Source of the DNA: Gammaproteobacteria bacterium
GTDB taxonomy: Bacteria > Pseudomonadota > Gammaproteobacteria > GCA-001735895
Direction of reading: 5' to 3'
NCBI GenBank assembly: GCA_024225395.1
Contig: JAAEMR010000249.1
Coordinates: 1 to 48,364 of the forward strand
Length of the DNA stretch: 48,364 bases
Part shown: positions 23,978 through 32,060 of the stretch, in pieces
Layout: every line of letters starts with the position of its first letter
Numbering within the stretch: position 1 is the first letter of the stretch
Notes under the pieces: model-generated
What the model was told of the DNA's origin: nothing
Database searches by the model: none
Seen by the model: only the letters and a program-made list of their open reading frames with translations
Translations under genes and position numbers: made by a program

Positions 23978-24856
23978 TTACTTATCGATCATATTGAGCG
24001 ATTCCATAACCTCGTGACATTGCTCATCGGCTAATCGACAGGCAATACTGATTTGCTCCAGACTACACTCTGTCTGCTGCCAGTTTGGTATAGTTTTTAG
24101 AATCCCATACATTTCCTTTTTACACTCACCCTCATTTTCATCTTTTGCTTCAATTAAGGTAAGTTTGCTCAATTTATTAGCTAAATAAACCATACTGGTT
24201 TCAATAGCAAAAGGGCCTTCATGATTGATTTCATGGTGTTTGATAACACACTGGCTAATCATGCTGGGCATGCCCCATTTTTTCATTATCACAGCCCCGA
24301 TGTCAGCATGAGTCACACCCAGTATATCGGCTTCAGCCTGAATCATATCAACACCATTCGCTTCCACAATTGCATCAATTTCAGCGATGGAATCAGGTGC
24401 TGATTTTGCTATAACCAGACGCCCGATATCATGTAACAAACCCGCTGTAAAAAAAGCTTCATGGTCTATGATATTTACATTTTGCATGGCCAGGTGCCTG
24501 GCAATTATTGCTGTTTTAATGCTGTGTTCCCAGAAGTCCCGCATAGAAAAACCAGCTAAATCTATGTCTTTAAAAATTCCAGTGAGCACACTGCCCATTA
24601 AAATTTGTTTAATTTGTTGCCGACCCAGCAATGTAACAGCCTGGGCTATTGAAAAAATCTCATTGGGCAAACCAAAATATGCGCTATTGGTCATCTTCAA
24701 CACCCTTCCAGTCAAAGAAGGATCGCTCTGAACAGCTTCACCTATTTGCCCGGCATCGGAATCATCTGATTCGAGAAGCCCGGATAACCGGGTATATATC
24801 TCAGGCAGAGACGGTAACTCATTGGAATTTTCCAGCAGGGTTTCAAGTTTAAGCAT
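23978..24856 (-). CDS. HDOD domain-containing signalling protein
   Basis: A 292-residue cytoplasmic protein with an HDOD domain over about residues 10-210: LPSLPEIYTRLSGLLES at the start, LTGRVLKMTNSAYFGLP, SIAQAVTLLGRQQIKQILMG, and GLLHDIGRLVIAK containing an intact His-Asp pair. HDOD proteins act in regulatory networks of gammaproteobacteria, often near cyclic-di-GMP or kinase circuits, usually without proven catalysis. The last ~80 residues have no named domain. This gene is single. The window holds a second HDOD protein fused to a kinase. Confidence 0.88.
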   Translation of the reverse strand: MLKLETLLENSNELPSLPEIYTRLSGLLESDDSDAGQIGEAVQSDPSLTGRVLKMTNSAYFGLPNEIFSIAQAVTLLGRQQIKQILMGSVLTGIFKDIDLAGFSMRDFWEHSIKTAIIARHLAMQNVNIIDHEAFFTAGLLHDIGRLVIAKSAPDSIAEIDAIVEANGVDMIQAEADILGVTHADIGAVIMKKWGMPSMISQCVIKHHEINHEGPFAIETSMVYLANKLSKLTLIEAKDENEGECKKEMYGILKTIPNWQQTECSLEQISIACRLADEQCHEVMESLNMIDK

Positions 24857-25198
24857 CTGATAAGCAATCTGGTAAGTTAATTTTAATTATAGCAGTGGAT
24901 TGTTCCATGTTTACTTTCCTGTAAATATTATAGACTTTTTCCAGGTTAGATTAGTACTGAACTCTATTAAAGATAAAATTAAAGATTTTAGCCTTGTTAC
25001 ATAAAATGATTTTAGCCTTGTTACATAAAATGTATTACGATAATCAGAATAATTATAAACCTCGATGAATCGATGTGTTCGTTAGATCTGCTAGCATCTA
25101 TTCAACAGGTTTTTTTCAAATATAAGAAACCATTGTTTCTGTTTGCCAACAACGACAAAACAACTGGTTACCACTTAATATAACAGTAGGAAAAAGCA
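24857..25198. other. Intergenic region with a perfect tandem repeat
   Basis: The region separates the divergent HDOD and LolA-like genes. It holds a 24-bp tandem duplication at 24984-25031 and otherwise no gene. It must contain both promoters. I see no other convincing element. Confidence 0.5.
24984..25031. repeat. 24-bp perfect direct tandem repeat, two copies
   Basis: Two identical 24-bp units beginning GATTTTAGCC and ending CATAAAAT lie head to tail at 24984-25007 and 25008-25031. They could be recent slippage or a doubled regulator site upstream of the LolA-like/RND genes. Confidence 0.85.
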
Positions 25199-26008
25199 AT
25201 GGGCTTTAAAAAGGTATTTCTTGGTTTTTATATACTCGGACTGGCTGCCACGAGCCCATTAGCCCAGGCTAAAGACATTACCAGCAGGAGCATCGATGAC
25301 ATCCGTGCCTGCATGAAAGTAAATGTATATGACAGAGGTTCTTTGCGTAACTTCCAGATTAAGGCAGTGGACACTGAAGGTAAATCTAATACTGTTAAGG
25401 TCAAAGTATTCTGGAAACCAGGAAAAAACAACAATGAAACGCGCATCACCCTTCAGGTGATTCAACCTGAGACTCTGGCCGGTACTGCATATCTTCTCAC
25501 CAAAAGTACTGACATGGAAGAACAGCTCTACCTTTATCTTTCGGCTATCAGACGCGTGAAGTCTGTGGTGGGTAGTCAAATGACGCAGAAGCTATTCGGC
25601 AGTGATTTCACCTTTGCCGATATCAAACAGGTACAGGGAATCATACTGGATGGTCATGTTAGACGCCTGGCTGATCAGCAAATTTCCGGGCGCCCTGTTT
25701 ATGTTCTCGAAACAGAAACCAATAAAAAACAGACCGGGTATCGCAAGGTACGAAGTTATGTGGATCATCAAAGCTGTGTGCTATTCAAAACAGAATTATT
25801 TTCAGAAGGAGATACGCCTCATAAGGTTATGGAAGCAGACGTATCCACCTTGCTGGAAATAGACCCCTGGTGGCTCATACTTTCTTACAAAATGACCGAT
25901 CATCTGGCAGGGACATATACCGACCTTGCACTGAGTGAATACTATATTCATGAACGCTTGCCGGAGTCACTGTTTACCCCGGAAGGTTTCTACGTTAATC
26001 GAAAATAG
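25199..26008 (+). CDS. Outer-membrane lipoprotein-sorting (LolA-like) protein
   Basis: A 269-residue periplasmic protein with a signal peptide (about 1-24, ending PLAQA). It fits the LolA-like family commonly encoded next to MMPL/RND transporters: an N-terminal RSIDDIRACMKVN segment, a central LYLYLSAIRRVKSVVGSQMTQKLFGSDFTFADI and DPWWLILSYKMTDHLAGTYT near the end. Proteins of this family have the open half-barrel that binds lipids. TAGGA sits 7 nt before the ATG. The transporter starts 21 bp downstream, so the pair probably moves a hydrophobic substrate through the periplasm. Confidence 0.82.
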   Translation: MGFKKVFLGFYILGLAATSPLAQAKDITSRSIDDIRACMKVNVYDRGSLRNFQIKAVDTEGKSNTVKVKVFWKPGKNNNETRITLQVIQPETLAGTAYLLTKSTDMEEQLYLYLSAIRRVKSVVGSQMTQKLFGSDFTFADIKQVQGIILDGHVRRLADQQISGRPVYVLETETNKKQTGYRKVRSYVDHQSCVLFKTELFSEGDTPHKVMEADVSTLLEIDPWWLILSYKMTDHLAGTYTDLALSEYYIHERLPESLFTPEGFYVNRK

Positions 26009-26029
26009 CAGGGTAAACGGTCTGTAAAC

Positions 26030-27298
26030 ATGCCCAACCGTTTTCATCACTGGATTGCGGCACACTCGGCCTGGCTACTGGCAGTAACAGCAGCAATTAC
26101 GCTGCTAGCCCTGTTTCAACTCATTGATTTTCAGCAGGGCACTATTCGCCTCTCTATCGATCCGTCACTGAATGCGGTATCGACACAATCTCAGCAAGAC
26201 CGGGACTATGATGATGTAGTCAGAAAAAGATTTGGCAACCGTGAACCCATCATGGTTGTTCTGCAATCCAGTAACATTTATACACTTGAAAATCTGACCC
26301 GGCTAGACCGGCTCTCTCAATCACTGGCATCTCTCAACGGCGTCGAATCAGTCGACTCATTAACAGCCACAACCATTCCCCGACTTGAAGATGGTAATTT
26401 ATATTATTCCCGAATAAGCCAGGAATCTCTACAGAACCCCGAGTTGCCTGAGCGGCTACGCAAGTCCACTGAAAACAACCCCCTCATTGCCGGGAAACTG
26501 GTATCAACCGATGGCAAAAGTACGGTAGTGCTGGTGCACCCGGAGCCGATGAGCGAACTTCAGTTATTGCAAAGCCGGCTGGCAGAAAGAATTATACAGA
26601 CAGCAGATCGTGAGAGTGTAAATGGGGTCAAAATACTGGTAACAGGTTCTCCCATTATCCGCTATGAAATCAGCGACTCGGTTGCACGACAGTTAAGAAC
26701 GGTAGTGCCCGCCATCATACTGGTGATCACCGTATTACTGACACTCGCTTTTCACACCATCAGAGGTGTACTGCTTCCTCTTGCAACCATCACTATTGCG
26801 CTGACCTGGATACTTGCAACACTTAGCTTTCTAGAACTCCCTATAAACCTGATTACAGCCCTCGTTCCTCCATTTATAATCACCATGGGTCTTGCTTACT
26901 GTGCGCACGTGCTTAACGAATATGAACATTTAATCCGCAAAAAATCTCAAACTGACCCGATAGAACGCATTGTCGCTCTGCTTCAGGAAGTATCAATTCC
27001 AGCCATGGTAACGGGGTTGACAACTATAGCCGGGCTGCTCGCTCTATTGCTTAACGAACAGCAATCCATGACCGAGTTTGCCTGGGTTTCAGCGCTTGGC
27101 ACAGCCTACCTGGCCATCCTAATACAGACATTTGTACCCGCTGTTTTACGCTTTATAAAACCCAAAAAAAAGAAAAGCCTCTTCCAGCAAGCTCCCTGTT
27201 TAAATCAACGGGTGAAAAGCTCAGTCGCTATGATCACAAAAAACGTTCATTTATCCTGTGGATCGCAGCAGGCTCCTTTGTTGTATCAATACTGCTGA
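26030..27298 (+). CDS. MMPL/RND-family transporter, 5' part before a frameshift
   Basis: The first 381 codons are the N-terminal half of a large RND/MMPL exporter: TM1 at about 12-33, a periplasmic domain (RFGNREPIMVVLQSS), then a helix bundle at about 222-375 including LPINLITALVPPFIITMGLAYC. After residue ~383 the frame departs into a Lys-rich, non-homologous tail and stops at 27298. The matching second half continues in the -1 frame, open from 27172, and carries on the sequence. A full product would be about 911 residues. The shift lies at an A8 run containing A-AAA-AAG in the correct frame. Read as is, the gene gives only a truncated protein. It could be a sequencing error, a real mutation or programmed frameshifting. 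Confidence 0.8.
   Translation: MPNRFHHWIAAHSAWLLAVTAAITLLALFQLIDFQQGTIRLSIDPSLNAVSTQSQQDRDYDDVVRKRFGNREPIMVVLQSSNIYTLENLTRLDRLSQSLASLNGVESVDSLTATTIPRLEDGNLYYSRISQESLQNPELPERLRKSTENNPLIAGKLVSTDGKSTVVLVHPEPMSELQLLQSRLAERIIQTADRESVNGVKILVTGSPIIRYEISDSVARQLRTVVPAIILVITVLLTLAFHTIRGVLLPLATITIALTWILATLSFLELPINLITALVPPFIITMGLAYCAHVLNEYEHLIRKKSQTDPIERIVALLQEVSIPAMVTGLTTIAGLLALLLNEQQSMTEFAWVSALGTAYLAILIQTFVPAVLRFIKPKKKKSLFQQAPCLNQRVKSSVAMITKNVHLSCGSQQAPLLYQYC
27164..27212 (+). other. A-AAA-AAG slippery heptamer at the RND frameshift, with downstream stem
   Basis: Eight adenines (27164-27171) followed by G create A-AAA-AAG at 27166-27172 exactly in the zero frame, the same heptamer used in E. coli dnaX. 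A shift to -1 enters the long downstream frame at GAA (27172). A small imperfect stem, CCC-T-GTT (27194-27200) with AACGGG (27207-27212), flanked by pairable AGCT sequences, lies about 20 nt later. That is farther than the usual 5-9 nt. No upstream Shine-Dalgarno-like stimulator is seen. Confidence 0.4.
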
Positions 27299-27387
27299 TA
27301 TCGACCATTGAAATTGGCGATGTATTTGTCGGTCTTTTCCCACCCGATACGCGTGTACGAGCCGATTACGAGGCTGCCAGTCTTGCT

Positions 27388-28764
27388 ATGGGTGGAGTCA
27401 ATCCTGTGGATATTTCCATCGAGGGCAGCTCGGCCGATGTATTCACTTCACCAGATATTCTACTAAAGCTGAACAATCTGCAGCAATGGCTGTTAGCACA
27501 ACCCGAAGTTGGAGCCGTTAGTGGTCTTGCCGATCACATCAAAATGCTAAACCGGTACCTTGCGGATGCCCCGGAAGGAGAAATACCTGAATCACGTGAT
27601 GCCATCAGGCAAATGCTATTCGTGGGAGAAGGCAAGTTACTCAGAGGAGTGGTCAACATCGACAGATCGGCCACGCTGATTCACATTCGCCTGATCGTTG
27701 ATGACACCACCCAGATTGGAAAATTTCTTAACCGCCTGGACATTCAACTCAGAAAATTACCCAGAGGACTTAACACACGCCTGATCGGGGGAGCAGTAGT
27801 CATGACAGAGTCTGTTCGACAGGCGACGACAGGACAACTTATGAGCGTCGGACTGGCTCTGATTATAATCTTTCTGTTTCTTTCACTGCAGTTCATGTCT
27901 CTCAAGGTCGGACTGCTGGCTACACTGCCTACCACTTTACAGACCGCAATTTATTTTGGCATGGTGGGGCTACTGGGAGTACGACTCAATCCTACCTCTG
28001 TACTGGTTGAATGCCTGGTTCTGGGTCTGGCTATTGACGATACGATACATTACCTGGCCAGATTCGCCAGCGCTACAAAACGTTCGGGATCGGAAGTCAT
28101 TGCCGCAAAAAAAGCCCTGCATGCCGTGTTACGCCCGATAACTCTCACCAAAACAATACTGGCACTTGGCTTCCTGACCCTGGTAAGCGGTGACCTGAAC
28201 AACCAGGCCCTGTTTGGGTGGCTTGCTGCTTTGACCCTCTTTTGTACCTGGATTGTCGATATATTTGTAACGCCGGCATTCATGAGTGGAATACGCATCG
28301 TCAGCCTGTGGGATACGCTGCGGCTGAACCTGGGCGAGCGAATACAGGAAACCATACCCCTTTTTAAAGGACTCTCTCAGAGTCAGTCACGCATATTCGC
28401 ACTCATGTCTAACCTGCATACCCTGCCAGCAAATACCCGGCTCATAACCGAAGGTGATGGAGCTGGAAGTGTTTACGTTGTTATTGACGGGGAGCTCTCT
28501 GTTTATATTGGCAATGATGACGACAAAATTGAACTCACCAGAATGAAACGTGGTAACGTCGTCGGGGAAGTAGGATATTTCGGTCAACGCCGCTCGGCAA
28601 ATGTCGACACTCTCACCGCCTGCCGCCTGTTGCGATTCGACAGTGAAGATCAGGAAAGATTATGTGTATCCTACCCGGCCATAGCATCCAGAGTATTTCT
28701 CAGCCTCAATCAACTTCAGGCAAAACGCATTGCAGAAAGTAGGTCAAAAGATAAAAAATCGTAG
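27388..28764 (+). CDS. MMPL/RND transporter, 3' part, with C-terminal cyclic-nucleotide-binding domain
   Basis: The frame is open and homologous from 27172. 27388 is merely the first internal ATG. It encodes the second periplasmic domain (NPVDISIEGSSADVF), the second helix bundle (about 28 kDa, with IFLFLSLQFMSLKVGLLATLP and LVLGLAIDDTIHYLARF) and then a ~120-residue cyclic-nucleotide-binding beta-roll: LITEGDGAGSVYVVIDGELS and RGNVVGEVGYFG. A cNMP domain on an RND exporter suggests allosteric control of efflux by cAMP or a related ligand, though the PBC Arg/Ser ligand residues are not clearly conserved. No ribosome-binding site precedes the ATG, so it is unlikely to be an independent gene. 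Confidence 0.8.
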   Translation: MGGVNPVDISIEGSSADVFTSPDILLKLNNLQQWLLAQPEVGAVSGLADHIKMLNRYLADAPEGEIPESRDAIRQMLFVGEGKLLRGVVNIDRSATLIHIRLIVDDTTQIGKFLNRLDIQLRKLPRGLNTRLIGGAVVMTESVRQATTGQLMSVGLALIIIFLFLSLQFMSLKVGLLATLPTTLQTAIYFGMVGLLGVRLNPTSVLVECLVLGLAIDDTIHYLARFASATKRSGSEVIAAKKALHAVLRPITLTKTILALGFLTLVSGDLNNQALFGWLAALTLFCTWIVDIFVTPAFMSGIRIVSLWDTLRLNLGERIQETIPLFKGLSQSQSRIFALMSNLHTLPANTRLITEGDGAGSVYVVIDGELSVYIGNDDDKIELTRMKRGNVVGEVGYFGQRRSANVDTLTACRLLRFDSEDQERLCVSYPAIASRVFLSLNQLQAKRIAESRSKDKKS

Positions 28765-28912
28765 CGATAGAAGGCTGGGAGATATTAAAAACATTGATAA
28801 CTCAATCTCTTGATACTAAAAAGCGTTAGATGATTACTGCCTGTTTAACTTCTAAGGCGACTTCTGCTTCCTATTTAAAACCCAATCATATTTACTTACC
28901 TTGATATGACTG

Positions 28913-28930
28913 ATTTAGCACTTGCTAAAT
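28913..28930. repeat. 7-bp hairpin upstream of the SLT lipoprotein gene
   Basis: ATTTAGC, loop ACTT, GCTAAAT forms a perfect stem 26 bp before the start codon. It could be a leader hairpin or an operator. No T-tract follows. Confidence 0.35.
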
Positions 28931-28956
28931 GCCAGGCAATGCATTAAAACTTTTCC

Positions 28957-29568
28957 ATGTCGAAAATAAATTTTACATACCTTCTGTTAGCACTTCTGGT
29001 CACAACCACGTCGGGTTGCGCAGTTTATCAACCCAGTGACACGAATAATATTTGCAATATTTTCCAGGGTGAAACCGACTGGTATGAATCAGCGGTCGAT
29101 GCACAAAAAAAATGGAAAACTTCGATTCCGGCCATGATGGCATTCATGTACCAGGAATCTCGATTTGTGGCTCATGCACAGCCCGACAGAGACTGGTTTT
29201 TGTGGATTATTCCCTTACCCAGAAAATCTTCAGCTTATGGGTATGCGCAAGCACAGGATCCGGTCTGGAGTGAATACACTAAAGACGGGCATGCCTTTGA
29301 TGTACGAGATGACTTTGACGATGCTATAAATTTTATCGGCTGGTACATGCATGGCTCAACACGAACACTAGGCATCAAAAAATCAGATGTTTATTCACAG
29401 TATTTAGCCTATCACGAAGGTCGCGGAGGGTTTAAACGCAAAACCTATAATAAAAAGCCCTGGCTTAAAAAAGTAGCCGGCAAAGTAACAAGGCAGTCAC
29501 AACGTTATCAACGTCAGTTTAAATCCTGTAAAACCAGTTTAGATGATGCAATAAGCGGCTGGTTTTAA
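28957..29568 (+). CDS. Transglycosylase SLT-domain lipoprotein
   Basis: A 203-residue envelope protein. The leader ends TTTSGC (Cys21), a plausible though not ideal lipobox. The lysozyme-like SLT core contains MAFMYQESRF with catalytic Glu67 and SAYGYAQAQDP, the Gly-Tyr-x-Gln segment of family 1 lytic transglycosylases. Further on, YMHGSTRTLGI and YLAYHEGRGGF complete the fold. Short transglycosylases of this kind clip peptidoglycan for insertion of envelope machines, but which machine is served is not clear here. It is a single gene downstream of the RND exporter. Confidence 0.85.
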   Translation: MSKINFTYLLLALLVTTTSGCAVYQPSDTNNICNIFQGETDWYESAVDAQKKWKTSIPAMMAFMYQESRFVAHAQPDRDWFLWIIPLPRKSSAYGYAQAQDPVWSEYTKDGHAFDVRDDFDDAINFIGWYMHGSTRTLGIKKSDVYSQYLAYHEGRGGFKRKTYNKKPWLKKVAGKVTRQSQRYQRQFKSCKTSLDDAISGWF

Positions 29569-29711
29569 AGTTTTTAAACCATTTCTAATGGCCTGTTTTT
29601 TAAACTCTAAAATTTAGCCATAAAACCAAAACTGAGAGCAGAGAATAAATGCAAGGTTAAGACAGCTTTTCATGAAAAAAAAACAGAGGTAAAACCACCT
29701 TTATTAAATAA

Positions 29712-29882
29712 TTAACTACCTTCATAAGACCTGAATAATGACACCATGTCATCATCAGTGTCTCCTTCAAAACTTGTAATCTCATCGAAATCTTCTATTC
29801 TTTGCGCACCGTCAGATATCTGAAAGTTATCTTTATTAAACTCATTAATTTCCAACATAGTAGGATCTTCAAACTTATTCAT
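29712..29882 (-). CDS. Small acidic protein (56 aa)
   Basis: A 56-residue protein from MNKFEDPTMLEINEF to FRSYEGS, with many Asp/Glu (DFDEITSFEGDTDDD) and no signal, span or Gly-Gly leader. The ATG at 29882 is chosen over an upstream in-frame GTG because AAGG is placed 9 nt before it. The family is not recognised. It is isolated between convergent and divergent neighbours. Confidence 0.5.
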   Translation of the reverse strand: MNKFEDPTMLEINEFNKDNFQISDGAQRIEDFDEITSFEGDTDDDMVSLFRSYEGS

Positions 29883-30096
29883 AACAAATAACCTTTTTAC
29901 TAAAGTCAAATTACTGTAATAAGTTAACTTATATTTAAGTGTGATGACTTTCACACTTAAATTTTATGGATCGGAATTCAGCCAAATTTTGAGAAGTAAA
30001 TCACATGATTTATTGAGTAGCACTAAATAAAAACAAACAACTGTCTGATTTATGTACATTATTGCTATAGTGACAGCAATTAATCCGGGATAATCA

Positions 30097-30378
30097 TTGA
30101 ATAAATTAATAACTGCTGGTTCAGTGCTGTTATTAATGAGTAGCTCATCAATAAGACCATCTGGCCAAAACCCGTCGAAAATAGCGGTGATGCTGCACAT
30201 TGGCCGACATATCGAGCAAAAGATGATGCAGTCACTGCCTCTTCGTTTTACCGAATGCAACCGTTCTGGAGGCACCCAACCCATTGCCATAGGCAGCAAG
30301 GAATACACCGATTTAGAAGTGTATTTAACAGGCTTATCTAATGGCCAACCTGTACGTCAATCCTCTGTAAGAAACTAA
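30097..30378 (+). CDS. Hypothetical exported protein (93 aa)
   Basis: A 93-residue frame starting at TTG with GGGA 6 nt upstream. The first ~20 residues (NKLITAGSVLLLMSSSS) look like a signal peptide. The mature part has no recognised domain. The rare start codon and the presence of an overlapping frame on the other strand make this uncertain. The opposite frame has no comparable signal. Confidence 0.4.
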   Translation: MNKLITAGSVLLLMSSSSIRPSGQNPSKIAVMLHIGRHIEQKMMQSLPLRFTECNRSGGTQPIAIGSKEYTDLEVYLTGLSNGQPVRQSSVRN

Positions 30379-30381
30379 CCA

Positions 30382-30804
30382 CTATATTATTTTAATTTTT
30401 GACAAAAATAGTGTCCCCGTAACACCCCATATTGCAGCAAAAAATAAAGTCCATACAGGTGTTCCGGGGCCAAAGCCTAAACCAAACCACCCCATCTCCA
30501 TTCTAAATGGAAAAACAATAAGAGCACTCGATAGCCAGGGTAAGGTACTAAGTATGACCCCTTTTTTAACAGGCGAACTATTATAGAGAGGAATCAAAAA
30601 TATGACTCCCCACAAACCACTGGCGAAAATGCGTCTTGCCAACCATTCCACGGTTAAATCCGGGGCCATACTAAACCCGAGTGATGGCGTGATGCCTGAT
30701 ACACCCAGACCCCAGACAACAAAACTATTAGTAAGACCTCCTAAGGCACCCGCCAGGAAAAGAGTGAAAAGCAGATATAACAGGCCAGCCTTAGTTTTTC
30801 TCAT
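30382..30804 (-). CDS. Four-helix membrane protein of unknown function
   Basis: A 140-residue protein with about four hydrophobic spans: LLYLLFTLFLAGALGGL, a middle segment around LWGVIFLIPLY, LPWLSSALIVFPF and VWTLFFAAIWGVTGTLFL. Polar residues between spans are few. No family is named with confidence. It is followed by its own short 49-bp gap from the FmdE-like gene, transcribed in the same direction, so the two may share a transcript. Confidence 0.6.
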   Translation of the reverse strand: MRKTKAGLLYLLFTLFLAGALGGLTNSFVVWGLGVSGITPSLGFSMAPDLTVEWLARRIFASGLWGVIFLIPLYNSSPVKKGVILSTLPWLSSALIVFPFRMEMGWFGLGFGPGTPVWTLFFAAIWGVTGTLFLSKIKII

Positions 30805-30853
30805 GCCGCCAATTTACTCATGCAGGAAATGATTTAAAAATGCAGGTAATAAA

Positions 30854-31456
30854 CTAAAGCTCTTTAACGGTGATGACGCTAGCGCTGTTATCGATCAGGA
30901 TTCTTTTCACTCTATCCTGCCAAAGTACTCCAAATTTTTCGACCTCATCATCATTAGCCGTACTGCTCATAACTTTTTGCATATAGCTTTGCATCAGTGG
31001 ATCCGGTGGGACAAAAGACGGGTTATAGATCACATCAACACTTCGATTGGTATCTAACCTGGTGAAGCGTGCAGAAGCCTGAATATCTGCATTAAAAAAC
31101 ATTAACGAGTGACGAGCAAAGTTCCCGTTGAGACCTTTAAAGCCACTTTTATCCGTTGCGCCAGTAATGCTTGTAATAACATTACTGATGACACCTGTCG
31201 TGCCATCCTCTAAAGACTCGGCAAACTCGACTTTAATCTGGCCACGAACAGCCACAGAGTCGGGGTAGAGAGTTTTTAAAGCCCGTGATGTCATCAAGTA
31301 AGCTCCGGCTACTGTCGGGCAACTATGACCCGCAGCTTTTACGGAGTCAAAATAGTTAAACTCACATAAACCATTTTCCAGGCTTCCCAAAATTTTAGAA
31401 AGCGGGTCAAAGAGTGAAATAGTTTCCACGTCATTAAAAAATTCTGGATAATTCAT
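30854..31456 (-). CDS. FmdE-like domain protein
   Basis: A 200-residue soluble protein. KAAGHSCPTVAGAYLM (about residues 41-56) resembles the H-x-C-P metal motif of FmdE-family proteins, with RGQIKVEFAESLEDGTTGVISNVITSITGA following as in that fold. It ends in FGVLWQDRVKRILID. FmdE proteins are metal-binding proteins first seen next to formylmethanofuran dehydrogenase but widespread in bacteria without that pathway, so no reaction can be assigned. AGAGG precedes the ATG. No C1-carrier genes are nearby. Confidence 0.55.
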   Translation of the reverse strand: MNYPEFFNDVETISLFDPLSKILGSLENGLCEFNYFDSVKAAGHSCPTVAGAYLMTSRALKTLYPDSVAVRGQIKVEFAESLEDGTTGVISNVITSITGATDKSGFKGLNGNFARHSLMFFNADIQASARFTRLDTNRSVDVIYNPSFVPPDPLMQSYMQKVMSSTANDDEVEKFGVLWQDRVKRILIDNSASVITVKEL

Positions 31457-31547
31457 CTCGCCTCTTATACTTTCATTAATATTTTAAGTTTCTGTAAAAT
31501 AAAGATGGATTATGGCTACAAAACTACCGTAATGACAAGGTCTGGAA

Positions 31548-31931
31548 CTAGTAACATTTATATTGCTCTTCCACAATCATCTGCACAACTTTAGTAACAG
31601 GCATGTTCATTATGTCTTCCCCATACCTTCGTCTTAGCGTCATTATTTTCAATTCAAATACCGCCCCAAGCTCATTTATATTCAGGTCACTATTACCAGT
31701 ACATAAAATATTAATGCGAGTTAAATCTCTAAGCATTTTGGAATAGAGTAAATGAGTTTCTACCGCGCCAAGAATATACGACCTTATATTTCCAATGCTT
31801 TGAATATCGTTTGCACGTACTGCTTCAGAATAATCACTGAGCTTATACATTCCTGAACCACTTGCCTCAGTCATAACAATCAACAGGGATAAAACTGATA
31901 AAAAACAGGTGATGATTTTAAACTTTTTCAT
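31548..31931 (-). CDS. Secreted hypothetical protein (127 aa)
   Basis: A 127-residue protein with a Sec signal peptide (FKIITCFLSVLSLLIVMTEA). The mature part is helical, with Cys in the middle (NILCTG) and at the end (EEQYKCY) that could form one disulfide. No domain is recognised. The Shine-Dalgarno is weak. The gene is flanked on both sides by unrelated short genes on the same strand. Confidence 0.55.
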   Translation of the reverse strand: MKKFKIITCFLSVLSLLIVMTEASGSGMYKLSDYSEAVRANDIQSIGNIRSYILGAVETHLLYSKMLRDLTRINILCTGNSDLNINELGAVFELKIMTLRRRYGEDIMNMPVTKVVQMIVEEQYKCY

Positions 31932-32060
31932 GAACTTGAAAATTGAAAGTGTCCAGCAGATCCTTGGCGAATCAAATTCAGTGAGATTCGTGATAACAGC
32001 CCGGAGACATATAGTTGAATTATTAAGCCTGTTTATACCATCTATTTCAGATAAAACATA

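Noticed and set aside
27388-28764. Treating the second RND frame as an independent transporter gene starting at 27388
   Set aside because: Homologous, stop-free sequence continues upstream to 27172 and the ATG has no ribosome-binding site.
29964-30308. 114-codon minus-strand frame opposite the 93-residue exported protein
   Set aside because: Irregular composition with many Cys and Ile, no leader or ribosome site. The plus-strand frame has a signal-like start and GGGA.
30854-31456. Assigning the FmdE-like protein to methanofuran metabolism
   Set aside because: No other C1-carrier gene is in the window and FmdE-like domains occur in many bacteria without that pathway.
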